Assembly: GCA_900318015.1 (NCBI GenBank)
Contig: ONJB01000015.1
Span: 1-64,000 of the forward strand
Source of the DNA: an uncultured Bacteroidales bacterium
Lineage (GTDB): Bacteria > Bacteroidota > Bacteroidia > Bacteroidales > UBA932
DNA: 64,000 bases
Direction of reading: 5' to 3'
Shown: positions 1 through 8,176 of the stretch, piece by piece
Layout: every line of letters starts with the position of its first letter
Numbering within the stretch: the stretch's first letter is position 1
The notes under the pieces: model-generated
What the model was told of the DNA's origin: nothing
The model's input: the letters and a program-made list of their open reading frames with translations, nothing else
Databases searched by the model: none
Position numbers and translations under genes: made by a program

Positions 1-935
1 TCGAACAGGGAACCGAACTTCATGCCGATGATGTCGGAGCTGACGATCTGGTCCTCGGTGTAGCCGAAGGACTCGTTGGAGGCGGCCTTCATCGCGGCGT
101 TGATGCCCTCGACGGTGACGTCCTTGCCCTTCACGACGGCGATCAGGATGGTGGTGGAACCGGTCGGGGTGGGAACGCGCTGGGCGCTGCCGATGAGCTT
201 GCCGTTCAGTTCGGGGATGACGAGGCCGATCGCCTTGGCGGCGCCGGTGGAGTTCGGGACGATGTTGCAGGCACCCGCACGGCTGCGGCGGAGGTCACCC
301 TTGCGCTGAGGGCCGTCGAGGATCATCTGGTCGCCGGTGTAGGCGTGGATGGTGCTCATGATACCGCTCTGGATGGGCGCGAACTTGTTGAGGGCGTCGG
401 CCATCGGGGCGAGGCAGTTGGTGGTGCAGGAAGCGGCGCTGATCACGGTGTCAGCCGGGGTCAGGGTCTTGTGGTTGGTGTTGTAGACGATGGTGGGAAG
501 GTCCTTGCCCGCAGGAGCGGAGATGACAACCTTCTTCGCGCCGGCCTGGATGTGCGCAGAGGCCTTTTCCTTGGAGGTGTAGAAGCCGGTGCACTCGAGG
601 ACGACGTCGACATTGAGTTCGCCCCAAGGGAGCTCGGCCGCATTGGGCTTCGCATAGATGGTGATTTCCTTGCCGTCCACGATGATGGAACCGGGGGTGA
701 CAACCGTCTTGCCGTCTTCAGCGAGGACGGCGTCCTTGTAATCCACCGTGTGCTTTCCTTCACCGAACTTGCCGGCGAAGCCACCCTGGGCGGTGTCGTA
801 CTTCAGGAGGTGAGCAAGCATTTTGGGGCTGGTGAGATCATTGATGGCGACCACTTCGTAACCATCAGCCTCGAACATCTGACGGAACGCCAGACGACCG
901 ATACGGCCAAAACCGTTGATAGCAATTCTATTCAT
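1..935 (-). CDS. gapA: Glyceraldehyde-3-phosphate dehydrogenase, type I (partial, 3' end outside window)
   Basis: Glycolytic enzyme that oxidises glyceraldehyde-3-phosphate to 1,3-bisphosphoglycerate with NAD and phosphate in the cytoplasm. Read on the minus strand from the ATG at 933-935, the protein opens with the NAD-binding Rossmann motif NGFGRIGR (about residues 7-14) and carries the active-site motif SCTTNC, with the catalytic cysteine at residue 170. Later stretches such as [10 protein letters not shown] and the PTPTGS region are also typical. The frame is open to the window edge, giving 311 visible codons of roughly 335 expected. It is transcribed divergently from surE. A TAAATTTG -7 box (complement of 1002-1009) lies 66 nt upstream, so the mRNA has a leader of about 60 nt holding an imperfect hairpin at 975-997. 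Confidence 0.97.
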   Translation of the reverse strand, partial: MNRIAINGFGRIGRLAFRQMFEADGYEVVAINDLTSPKMLAHLLKYDTAQGGFAGKFGEGKHTVDYKDAVLAEDGKTVVTPGSIIVDGKEITIYAKPNAAELPWGELNVDVVLECTGFYTSKEKASAHIQAGAKKVVISAPAGKDLPTIVYNTNHKTLTPADTVISAASCTTNCLAPMADALNKFAPIQSGIMSTIHAYTGDQMILDGPQRKGDLRRSRAGACNIVPNSTGAAKAIGLVIPELNGKLIGSAQRVPTPTGSTTILIAVVKGKDVTVEGINAAMKAASNESFGYTEDQIVSSDIIGMKFGSLF

Positions 936-1001
936 GTTGAACTTGGATAAAAGTTAAATGTTTTCCAATCAATCGCTTCGGCTATTTCTCCGAAGGCGAT
1001 G

Positions 1002-1039
1002 CAAATTTACGAAAAAAATGGGAGAATTCCGTATCTTTG
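1002..1039. promoter_or_regulatory. Divergent promoter pair gapA / surE
   Basis: Two Bacteroidetes -7 boxes (TAnnTTTG) point away from each other. TAAATTTG on the minus strand (1002-1009) serves gapA and TATCTTTG on the plus strand (1032-1039) serves surE. The boxes are 22 bp apart, so the upstream region of each promoter overlaps the other. Confidence 0.75.
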
Positions 1040-1075
1040 CAGAGAGAAATTAATAAATTTTTTAAGAAAAGTTTT

Positions 1076-1915
1076 ATGCGGATCCTGATCAGCAACGACG
1101 ACGGCTACAAGGCGGGCGGAATCCACGCCCTGGCCCGCATCATGGCGGAATTCGGCGAGGTGACCGTGGTCGCCCCCAAGTTTCACCAGAGCGCGATGTC
1201 GATGGCTGTCTCCCTGGGCATGAAGCGGTTGGCGCACAAGGCGCTGCCGGAAGAAGGCCCCGGAAACTGGTACTACCTGGACGCGACGCCGGCTTCCTGC
1301 GTGAAGTTCGGTTTGGAATACTTCTACGAGCGCCGGAACCCGGACCTCGTCATCTGTGGCATCAACCATGGCTCGAACGCGGCGACGGCCGCGAACTATT
1401 CCGCCACCATCGGCGCGACCGAGGAAGGCGCCCTGAACGGGTGCAAGGCCATCGGCGTATCCCTGTGCAATTTCCGTCCGGATGCGGATTTCACCCTCGT
1501 GGAGACGTATCTCCCGCGGATTCTCCATTTCCTGTTGGACAACTGGCCCGAAGGGAAGTACGGCCTCCTGTACAATATCAATTTCCCGGACGTCCCGGTG
1601 GACCGGGTCAAAGGAATCAGTTTCGCCCGCCAGGGCAAAGGCCACTGGGTACGCGAGTTCCAGGAATGGGACGTGGAGCGCCTGCAGGCCTATGAGGCCA
1701 CCGGCTTCCACCTGCAGGAGAACCTGCCGCCGCTGGAGGAAGGGGAGACGGCTTACATGATGATCGGCGATTTCGTCGATGACGAGGACGGCGCCATGGA
1801 CGCGGACCACGTGCTCAACGAGTCCAACTGGATCACCATCGTCCCCAATACCATCGACCGGACCGATTTCGAGGAACTGAAGCGGCTGAAGGGCCTGGAA
1901 GGAGCGACACTTTGA
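1076..1915 (+). CDS. surE: 5'/3'-nucleotidase SurE
   Basis: Metal-dependent phosphatase that removes phosphate from nucleoside monophosphates. The 279-residue protein opens with the SurE signature ISNDDGYKAGG, whose adjacent aspartates (residues 8-9) are metal ligands in the family, followed by APKFHQSAMS and GINHGSN, which complete the conserved site. The ATG at 1076 was chosen over an in-frame upstream ATG at 1037 because the latter overlaps the -7 box TATCTTTG at 1032-1039 and would add a poorly conserved N-terminus. lpxB follows after one base, so the two genes are probably co-transcribed. The length is slightly above the usual 250-260 residues. Confidence 0.95.
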   Translation: MRILISNDDGYKAGGIHALARIMAEFGEVTVVAPKFHQSAMSMAVSLGMKRLAHKALPEEGPGNWYYLDATPASCVKFGLEYFYERRNPDLVICGINHGSNAATAANYSATIGATEEGALNGCKAIGVSLCNFRPDADFTLVETYLPRILHFLLDNWPEGKYGLLYNINFPDVPVDRVKGISFARQGKGHWVREFQEWDVERLQAYEATGFHLQENLPPLEEGETAYMMIGDFVDDEDGAMDADHVLNESNWITIVPNTIDRTDFEELKRLKGLEGATL

Positions 1916-1916
1916 C

Positions 1917-3068
1917 ATGAAGTATTATCTGATAGCCGGCGAGGCTTCCGGCGACCTGCACGGTTCCAACCTGATGCGCGGCCTGTATGCGCGCGACCCC
2001 GAGGCGGACATCCGCTTCTGGGGCGGCGGGCTGATGGATGCGGTGTTCAAGGAGAACCAGCAGGGGAACGGCCTTGTGCGCGACTATCGGGAAGGGGCCG
2101 TCATGGGCATCTGGGAGGTGTTCGTCCAGGCGCGGAAGCTGCTCCAACGGGTCCGTTCCTGCGAGGAGGACATCCTGGCCTGGAAGCCGGACGTGGTGGT
2201 CCTTATCGACTATCCCGGCTTCAATTTCCGGATCGCCGAGTTCGCCCACAAGGCCGGCTTCAAGGTGTTCTGGTACATCGCCCCGAAGGTGTGGGCATCC
2301 CGCGAAAGCCGGATCAAGAAGCTGAAGGCCTATGTGGACCGGCTTTTCATCGTTTTCCCGTTCGAGATCGACTATTTCCGTCGGAAGGGCGTCGATTTCA
2401 TTTATAAGGGCAATCCGCTCATCGATGCGGTGGACCGCTCGCCGGCCCTGCAGGAGCCTCGGGAGGGATTCCTGACCCGCCACGGGCTTCCGGACAAGCC
2501 GTTCATCGCCCTCCTCGCCGGCTCCCGCAGCGGGGAGATCAAGACGATGATGCCAGTACTCTCGGACTTCGCCGCCCGGCTGCATCAGATGCCGCAATAC
2601 GCCGATTATCAGTTCGTCATCGCTGCGGCACCGGGGCGGACCCCGGCGGATTACGGCGAAGTGCCCGAGTATGTCCACTTGGTCTCCGGTGATACCTACG
2701 GCGTTCTCCGCCACGCACGGGCTGCCGTCATCAATTCCGGCACGGCCTCGCTGGAGGCCGCCCTCATCGGCACGCCCCAGGTCGTGGGGTACAAGATTGC
2801 CTGGCTTACCTATCTCGTCGGACGGATCATCCTCAAGATCAAGTACATCAGTCTCGCGAATCTCGTCATCGACCGGCCCGCCTTCAAGGAGCTGCTGCAG
2901 AATTATCTGACAGGGGAGAACCTTGTCGTGGAAGTGCAGCGCCTGCTGGAGGATGAAAACTATCGCGCCCGGATGCTGGCCGATTATGCCGAAGTCCGGG
3001 AAAAACTGGGCGGAACCGGGGCCTCTGACGCCGTCGCCGAGGCAATGATTGCGGAATTGAAGAAATAA
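1917..3068 (+). CDS. lpxB: Lipid-A-disaccharide synthase LpxB
   Basis: GT19 glycosyltransferase of lipid A synthesis. It joins UDP-2,3-diacylglucosamine to lipid X to form the beta-1,6 disaccharide at the inner face of the cytoplasmic membrane. The 383-residue product starts with YLIAGEASGDLHG, the family signature, and continues with DYPGFNFR, IAPKVWASRESR and the C-terminal nucleotide-sugar region GSRSGEIKTMMP and NSGTASLEAALIGTPQVVGY. It starts one base after the surE stop. The surE-lpxB pairing is common in Bacteroidetes. The length is normal and all key motifs are intact. Confidence 0.97.
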   Translation: MKYYLIAGEASGDLHGSNLMRGLYARDPEADIRFWGGGLMDAVFKENQQGNGLVRDYREGAVMGIWEVFVQARKLLQRVRSCEEDILAWKPDVVVLIDYPGFNFRIAEFAHKAGFKVFWYIAPKVWASRESRIKKLKAYVDRLFIVFPFEIDYFRRKGVDFIYKGNPLIDAVDRSPALQEPREGFLTRHGLPDKPFIALLAGSRSGEIKTMMPVLSDFAARLHQMPQYADYQFVIAAAPGRTPADYGEVPEYVHLVSGDTYGVLRHARAAVINSGTASLEAALIGTPQVVGYKIAWLTYLVGRIILKIKYISLANLVIDRPAFKELLQNYLTGENLVVEVQRLLEDENYRARMLADYAEVREKLGGTGASDAVAEAMIAELKK

Positions 3069-3085
3069 TCCGTTCACTTGTGCAA

Positions 3086-3093
3086 GATTTTTG
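3086..3093 (+). promoter_or_regulatory. Possible weak promoter of the rSAM/lipoprotein cluster
   Basis: GATTTTTG differs from the TAnnTTTG consensus at the first two positions and lies 26 bp before the ATG at 3120. Transcription may instead read through from lpxB, which ends at 3068. Confidence 0.3.
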
Positions 3094-3119
3094 CAAGACA
3101 AGGATTTAAAAGGCAGATT

Positions 3120-3365
3120 ATGAAAAAGGACCGTATCATAGGGATGTTGGCCATCGGGCTCCTGGGCCTGCTGGGTTTTTCGTCTTGCAGCCCCCGGCTG
3201 CGGCCGCGCCAGACGGCCGATCCGGTGGATACGCTCAAGGTGCATCTGCCTGACACCATCATTTTCAGGCAGAATCCGGATACGCCCATCAAACTGATGT
3301 ACGGGGTCCCGCCGGCGCGTTTCGAGAAGATGGAAGCGCCGGAGAAACAGTTAAAAACGGAGTAA
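3120..3365 (+). CDS. Short lipoprotein of the rSAM/lipoprotein cluster (81 aa)
   Basis: Predicted outer-membrane or periplasmic lipoprotein of unknown function. A lysine-containing N-terminus and hydrophobic stretch lead to the lipobox LLGFSSC with the lipidated cysteine at residue 23. The mature part is only about 58 residues, rich in Pro and charged residues, and carries YGVPPA at residues 61-66 near its end. The two larger lipoproteins of the cluster have the same YGxPxA motif soon after their lipid cysteine. It lacks the beta-sandwich-like region they share, so it looks like a reduced member of the family. It ends two bases before the next gene. The start is the ATG at 3120; an in-frame ATG at 3078 would place extra residues before the signal peptide. 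Confidence 0.8.
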   Translation: MKKDRIIGMLAIGLLGLLGFSSCSPRLRPRQTADPVDTLKVHLPDTIIFRQNPDTPIKLMYGVPPARFEKMEAPEKQLKTE

Positions 3366-3367
3366 CG

Positions 3368-3838
3368 ATGAAATCTGCACTGAAAAAAGGATGGAGGTAC
3401 CTGCTGGGTGGCGTCATGACGCTGCTCGGATTCGGTGGATGCAACAAGGAAGAAATCCTGGACAATGGCGGCGTCATGGTTATGTACGGCCAGCCGACCG
3501 CCCTTTATCGGGTGATTGGGACCGTGAAGGACTCCTCGAAGAAGCCGATACAAGGGATCCGGGTCGTCATCGCGCCCAGCAATTATTCCCAGGATAACGA
3601 TACGCTTTATACGGATGCCTCCGGCCGCTTCGAGAAAGATCAGCTCAAGTACAGCTGGCCGGATGAATTGAAGAACGTCACCGTGCGTTTTGAAGACGTG
3701 GACGGCGCCGAGAACGGTTCCTATCAAACGAAGGAATTGAAGCGGTCCGACATTCAGGTAAAGCAGGAGGACAAAGGAAAAGGGTGGTTCCAGGGTCGTT
3801 TCAACGTGACGGCCGATGCTGTCCTGGAGAAAAAATAA
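3368..3838 (+). CDS. Radical SAM-associated putative lipoprotein (copy 1, 156 aa)
   Basis: Lipoprotein of the kind found next to a dedicated radical SAM/SPASM enzyme in Bacteroidetes; its function is unknown. The signal peptide carries a Lys-Gly-Trp element (KKGWRYLLG) and the lipobox LLGFGGC, lipidated at Cys25. YGQPTA follows at residues 40-45. Next comes a region resembling a carboxypeptidase-regulatory-like beta-sandwich: GTVKD, PIQGIRVV, DTLYTDASGRFEKD, VRFEDVDG and NGSYQTK. The protein is clearly homologous to the lipoprotein at 4926 along its whole length. The stop codon shares one base with the start of the radical SAM gene (TAATG), which implies coupled translation. Confidence 0.88.
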   Translation: MKSALKKGWRYLLGGVMTLLGFGGCNKEEILDNGGVMVMYGQPTALYRVIGTVKDSSKKPIQGIRVVIAPSNYSQDNDTLYTDASGRFEKDQLKYSWPDELKNVTVRFEDVDGAENGSYQTKELKRSDIQVKQEDKGKGWFQGRFNVTADAVLEKK

Positions 3839-4923
3839 TGGAAGAAAGACTTTCGCTCAGGCGCCGTATCGCGCTGGATATCACGAAGAAGCTGCAGGAT
3901 GATGTGATTGCCTCACATCCGCTCCGGCAGCTTTTTTGGGAGTGTACCCTCCGCTGTAACCACCATTGCCGTCACTGCGGCAGCGATTGCAAGCAGACGG
4001 CCACCGTCAAGGATATGCCGATGGCAGATTTCGCCAAGGTCCTGGACAGTGTCCGTGCCGCGACGGATCCGCACAAAGTGATGATCAACGTCACCGGCGG
4101 CGAGCCGCTGATGCGTCCCGACCTGGAAGCCTGCGGCCGGATGATGTACGAGAAAGAGTTCCCCTGGGGCATGGTCACGAACGGTTGGGGCCTGACGCCG
4201 GAGCGCTATCAGCGCCTCCTGCAGAGCGGCCTCCGCGCGATGACCATCAGCCTGGACGGACTGGAAGCGGACCACGACTGGATGCGCGGCGTCCCCGGCT
4301 CCTTCAAGCGCGCCTCGGCCGCCATCAAGATGGTCATCGACTCCGGCGAAATCGAGTTCGACGTTGTCACTTGCGTCAACCGGCGGAATTACCCGCATCT
4401 GAATGAACTGAAAGAATACCTTATAGGCCTGGGCCTCAAGGAGTGGCGCCTGTTCACCGTATTTCCGGTCGGACGCGCCGCTCAGGATCCTGAACTGCAG
4501 CTTACCGGGGAGGAACTCCGGGGCCTGATGGAATTCATCAAGGCCACCCGGAAAGAGGGCCGCATCATGGCCGAATTCGCGTGCGAAGGCTTCCTGGGCA
4601 ATTACGAAGGCGATGTCCGGGGCCATTTCTACATGTGCCAGGCCGGCGTCTCCGTGGGCTCCGTCCTCGCCGACGGCTCCATCTCCGCCTGCGCCAGCAT
4701 CCGTGCGGACTACCACCAGGGCAACATCTATGAGGATGACTTCATGGAAGTCTGGAACACCCGCTTCCAGCCCTACCGCGACCGCTCCTGGATGTACAAG
4801 GACGACTGCGCCGCCTGCCGCTTCTGGAAATACTGCCGCGGCAACGGCATGCACCTCCGTGACGAAAACGGTCGCCTGATCCAGTGCCTCTTGAAGAATT
4901 TGACTATAAATACGGAGAAATAG
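3838..4923 (+). CDS. Radical SAM/SPASM enzyme of the rSAM/lipoprotein system (361 aa)
   Basis: Radical S-adenosylmethionine enzyme with the CX3CX2C cluster motif at Cys40-Cys44-Cys47, preceded by an extra Cys36 and followed by Cys51. The usual core motifs follow: NVTGGEPLMR (the GGE motif), the VTNGW strand and ISLDGLEADHDWMRG. The C-terminus is a SPASM-type auxiliary Fe-S region with scattered cysteines (MCQAG, ISACASI, DDCAACRFWKYCRGN, IQCLL). Such enzymes usually modify peptides or proteins, but no substrate is proven here. The neighbours suggest the adjacent lipoproteins are its targets or partners; that is inference. The ATG at 3838 overlaps the previous stop codon, and the next lipoprotein starts two bases after the end of this gene. 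I recall TIGRFAM models for an rSAM/lipoprotein system (TIGR04133/TIGR04134, numbers from memory). Confidence 0.93.
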   Translation: MEERLSLRRRIALDITKKLQDDVIASHPLRQLFWECTLRCNHHCRHCGSDCKQTATVKDMPMADFAKVLDSVRAATDPHKVMINVTGGEPLMRPDLEACGRMMYEKEFPWGMVTNGWGLTPERYQRLLQSGLRAMTISLDGLEADHDWMRGVPGSFKRASAAIKMVIDSGEIEFDVVTCVNRRNYPHLNELKEYLIGLGLKEWRLFTVFPVGRAAQDPELQLTGEELRGLMEFIKATRKEGRIMAEFACEGFLGNYEGDVRGHFYMCQAGVSVGSVLADGSISACASIRADYHQGNIYEDDFMEVWNTRFQPYRDRSWMYKDDCAACRFWKYCRGNGMHLRDENGRLIQCLLKNLTINTEK

Positions 4924-4925
4924 CG

Positions 4926-5384
4926 ATGAAAGCTGCACTTGGAAAAGGATGGAAATGGCTGCTGGGCATTTTCATGAGCCTGCTGGGATTCAGCGGATGC
5001 GGGAAGATCGGTATCTTCCGTGAAGAATATGGTTCTCCCTATGCCAATTTTAAACTGCTCGGCGACGTGAAAGACATGAAAGGGAATCCTATCCGAGGAA
5101 TCCGTGTCGTGTATGACCGTCTTCCGGAAGATGAAACCTGGGGAAAGGATACCTTGTACACCGACCCGCAGGGACACTTCGAGAAGGACTTGCCCGATTT
5201 CATGCGGATGACCGGTACGGTAGTGAGGTTCGACGATGTCGATGGTGAGGCTAACGGATCCTATCGATCCAAAGTCCTTACGGACCAGGAAATAGAGATT
5301 GTGCAGACGAAAAAGGGTGACAAGAAATGGTTCGAAGGCGCTTTCACCATCAAGGCTGATGCCGTCCTGGAAGAAGACAACTGA
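4926..5384 (+). CDS. Radical SAM-associated putative lipoprotein (copy 2, 152 aa)
   Basis: Paralogue of the lipoprotein at 3368. The signal peptide has the same Lys-Gly-Trp element (GKGWKWLLG) and lipobox LLGFSGC, with lipidated Cys25. YGSPYA lies at residues 35-40, followed by GDVKD, PIRGIRVV, DTLYTDPQGHFEKD, VRFDDVDG, NGSYRSK and a WFEG...ADAVLEE end. The two copies keep the same order of blocks but differ in loop lengths, which points to an old duplication held by selection. The ATG at 4926 is two bases after the radical SAM stop codon and starts the signal peptide directly; an upstream ATG at 4884 lies inside the enzyme gene. A convergent terminator follows at 5399-5435. Confidence 0.88.
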   Translation: MKAALGKGWKWLLGIFMSLLGFSGCGKIGIFREEYGSPYANFKLLGDVKDMKGNPIRGIRVVYDRLPEDETWGKDTLYTDPQGHFEKDLPDFMRMTGTVVRFDDVDGEANGSYRSKVLTDQEIEIVQTKKGDKKWFEGAFTIKADAVLEEDN

Positions 5385-5398
5385 GGATCGTGACATAC

Positions 5399-5435
5399 AA
5401 GAAGAAGGGTGACCCAATGGCCACCCTTTCTTCTT
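5399..5435. terminator. Bidirectional terminator between the lipoprotein cluster and the S9 peptidase
   Basis: Inverted repeat of a 13-nt left arm (5399-5411) and a 14-nt right arm (5422-5435) with one bulge and a loop of 10 nt. The outer stem is A/T-rich, so it can end transcripts from either side. It runs into the stop codon of the S9 peptidase. Confidence 0.7.
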
Positions 5436-8175
5436 ATTCTGCTTCCTCGTACCCGAAGTAGTAGTCCTTCTTGATCGTCGGGACGCCGTCGCGCATCCAG
5501 GCGGGTTCAGGGGCGCCCTTCAGGTAGTGGTCGAAGAACTGCTGGAGCCGGATGGTCAGGTCCTTGCGGTTGCGGCGCTCGCGGAGGTTGTGGGCCTCGT
5601 TGTTGTATTCCAGCAGCCAGGCGGGCTTGCCCAGGCGGCGCAGGCCCATGAACATCTCGATGCCCTGGTACCACGGCACGGCGCCGTCGTTGTCATTGTG
5701 CATGATCAAAACCGGCGTCTGGACGTTCGGGAGCCGGAAGAGGGCGGAGTTCTCCAGATAGAGTTCCAGCCCGTTCCAGAGGTCGCGGCCGATGCGGGAC
5801 TGCGTCTGCTCGTACTGGAACTGACGGCTCATGCCGGATTCCCAGCGGATGCCGCCGTAGGCCGATGTCATGTTGGACACCGGCGCCCCGGCGCCCGCCG
5901 CCTTGAACATGTTCGTCCGGGTGATGAGCCAGGCGACCTGGTAGCCGCCCCAGCTCTGGCCCTGGATGGCCATGTTGTCCTTGTCCACCCACGGGAACTT
6001 CGTCAGCGACTCCGCGCCGCTCACGATGCAGTTGTAGGCCGACTGGCCCGGCATACCGGGCGTATAGACGATATCCGGGACAAAAACGATGTAACCCCTG
6101 GACGCATAGAAGATCAGGTTCACCGTGGACCAGCTGGGCTGCACGATGATGTTCTTGTACAGGTTCTCGGAGTAGGTCTCGTAGAAATAGATCATCACGG
6201 GGTACTTCTTGGCGGGATCGAAGTCCTCCGGCTTGTACAGGAGACCGTCCAGCGCCCGGCCGTCGAACGCCGTCCAGTGATAGAGCTCGACGGTTCCCCA
6301 GTTGTAGTCCTTCTGCTGCGGGTTGATGGCGGTGAGTTTCTCCGTCGACTTGCCGAAGTCCGTCACGTACAGGTCCATCTGCTCCTGGAGATTGCCCTTC
6401 TGGTAGGCGAACACCGGCGCGTTCTTCGCTTTCCGGAGCCCGTCCCAGGTATACCCGCCGAAGGCCAGCAGCTTGAAGGAATCGGCCTTGTCCGCAAAAT
6501 GGATAGAGGCGAGCCCGTTCTCCTTGGTCGTTTCGTCGAATACACTCAGGAACACCTGCTCCCGGGTTCCGACGCCGGGATCGTCCTCCGCATCCTTGGT
6601 TCTCAGGTAGCGGTAGGTCAGTTTCTGCTCCCGGCCGCGGGTGATGCGGGAGGCGACCCCGTCGGAAAGACGGACCCGCCAGAGGTCGTACCGGTCGTTC
6701 AGGACGACCTCCGCGTCCTCCGCCGCCCAGAAGGCGATGCCATAGGATCCCGGCATCATCGGATGGTCGTCCTTCTCGTCCCAGAAGACCGTGTCGATGC
6801 CGCCGGTCAGGTTCCGGACCTGCTCCGCGGCCACGTCATAGACGAACCACGCGCGCTCGTTTAAATCCCACCAGATGGCGTATTTCCCCTTGGGGGAGAG
6901 CTGCACCGATTCGTAGGCGCCGCGGGCGATTTCCTGCCGGCGGCCGGAGCCGGGGAAGATGAGGGTAAGGACGGATTCTCCCTGCGTATTCCATTGTTCT
7001 TCAACGGTGTTGACCGGACTTACCTCAAGAATTACATCCGCATCATAGTTGTCGGTAAAAATGAGCCGGTCCGCCTTGTTGGTATTGAAGGGGATGAGGC
7101 CTTCGTCCTGGTACAGGCAAGGGAAAGTGCGCTGCTTGTCGCGGGCCAGGTTCGCCTTCATCCTAGGCGGAATCTCGTCGGCATCCCAAGTCCAGATGTC
7201 CAGGCCCGCTGTCTCGAAGGAGACGAGGTTGGTGTCCTTGACGGGAACATATTCCTGGATGCCCGCGTAAATGGACCCAAGCCGCTTGCTGAAGCGGTAG
7301 GAGCTGTTTTCCGTCAGACCCCAGTTCTCGGGCATGTTGCGGCGCTGGTCGGCGGCCACGAGTTCCCGCGCCTCGTCCCGGACGATGTCGTACAGCCACA
7401 GGGCGGCATGCTTGCTGCCGGTGGACGCCGTGTCTTTCGCCTGCAGGTACAGGGCTTCCGTACCTTCCTCGTTAAAGACGGGCACCGCATGGAAGGTGGC
7501 GGTATCCGTGAACATCCGCGCCTTGCCGTCAGCGTAGAAACCGACGACCGAGTGCTTCTTGTCCGTCTTCTGGATCAGGCCCAACGTGCGGCCGTCCTTC
7601 GAGAAGGCGAACTTGTCGATGCGGCGCAGGGTGTCCAGATTTCCGTCGGCAAAGCGATAGACGGCGACCGTAGTACCCTTGTCCTTATCCGCTTTTTTCA
7701 CGAAGGAGGTGTCGACGGTCGAGAAAGCGAACTGCTCCGTGCCGTGCAGACCCATTTGGAAGGACTTGACATTCGGGAACTTACGGACGACGGCTCCGGC
7801 GGTCAGGTCGATAACCGCCAGTGTATCCTGAGGCAGCTTGTCACCGGTCAGTTTCTTGATCTTCGCCCGGCGGGTTTTCTGGAACTCCGGCTTGATCAGA
7901 CATACGGCGTAGCGGTCATCGTCCGTGAGCCGGATCTGGTAGCCGCGGGGAATCTCCAGGGTGCGGGCTCCCTTTTTTCCGGAAATGCGGATGAACAGCG
8001 TTCCGTCTCCTTCCTGCGGATTGACGGCGTAGGAAATGACTTTCCCGGAAGGGGAGAGGACGGTTCCGCTGACGGCCTGCCAGCTGTCGTAGACGTCGTG
8101 GTCGAGGGGCTTCTTCTGGGCTGCCAGCGCGAGCGGCAGGGCAAGAAGCGCGATGATGAGTAAGATTCGTTTCAT
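5434..8175 (-). CDS. S9 family prolyl-oligopeptidase-like serine peptidase (secreted)
   Basis: Exported alpha/beta-hydrolase peptidase of 913 residues. The N-terminus (MKRILLIIALLALPLALAAQ) is a signal peptide, so the enzyme is probably periplasmic. A long beta-propeller-like middle part precedes the C-terminal hydrolase domain. That domain holds the nucleophile motif GQSWGGYQ (Ser741), the acid motif HNDNDGAVPW and the histidine region NNEAHNLRERRNR, so the triad is complete. The ATG at 8173-8175 was preferred to an in-frame upstream ATG at 8391 because it starts the signal peptide and lies one base after the stop codon of the GH25 gene, with which it forms an operon. The substrate is unknown; dipeptidyl- or acylaminoacyl-peptidase activity is likely. 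Confidence 0.92.
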   Translation of the reverse strand: MKRILLIIALLALPLALAAQKKPLDHDVYDSWQAVSGTVLSPSGKVISYAVNPQEGDGTLFIRISGKKGARTLEIPRGYQIRLTDDDRYAVCLIKPEFQKTRRAKIKKLTGDKLPQDTLAVIDLTAGAVVRKFPNVKSFQMGLHGTEQFAFSTVDTSFVKKADKDKGTTVAVYRFADGNLDTLRRIDKFAFSKDGRTLGLIQKTDKKHSVVGFYADGKARMFTDTATFHAVPVFNEEGTEALYLQAKDTASTGSKHAALWLYDIVRDEARELVAADQRRNMPENWGLTENSSYRFSKRLGSIYAGIQEYVPVKDTNLVSFETAGLDIWTWDADEIPPRMKANLARDKQRTFPCLYQDEGLIPFNTNKADRLIFTDNYDADVILEVSPVNTVEEQWNTQGESVLTLIFPGSGRRQEIARGAYESVQLSPKGKYAIWWDLNERAWFVYDVAAEQVRNLTGGIDTVFWDEKDDHPMMPGSYGIAFWAAEDAEVVLNDRYDLWRVRLSDGVASRITRGREQKLTYRYLRTKDAEDDPGVGTREQVFLSVFDETTKENGLASIHFADKADSFKLLAFGGYTWDGLRKAKNAPVFAYQKGNLQEQMDLYVTDFGKSTEKLTAINPQQKDYNWGTVELYHWTAFDGRALDGLLYKPEDFDPAKKYPVMIYFYETYSENLYKNIIVQPSWSTVNLIFYASRGYIVFVPDIVYTPGMPGQSAYNCIVSGAESLTKFPWVDKDNMAIQGQSWGGYQVAWLITRTNMFKAAGAGAPVSNMTSAYGGIRWESGMSRQFQYEQTQSRIGRDLWNGLELYLENSALFRLPNVQTPVLIMHNDNDGAVPWYQGIEMFMGLRRLGKPAWLLEYNNEAHNLRERRNRKDLTIRLQQFFDHYLKGAPEPAWMRDGVPTIKKDYYFGYEEAE

Positions 8176-8176
8176 A

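Noticed and set aside
1007-3245. Long antisense open frames opposite surE and lpxB (303 and 470 codons)
   Set aside because: They are shadows of GC-rich codons. Their translations show no recognisable family, while the plus-strand frames encode clear SurE and LpxB.
3120-5384. Peptide natural-product (RiPP) cluster with leader peptides
   Set aside because: The neighbours are lipoproteins with lipoboxes and folded-looking domains, not short precursor peptides, and there is no transporter or protease.
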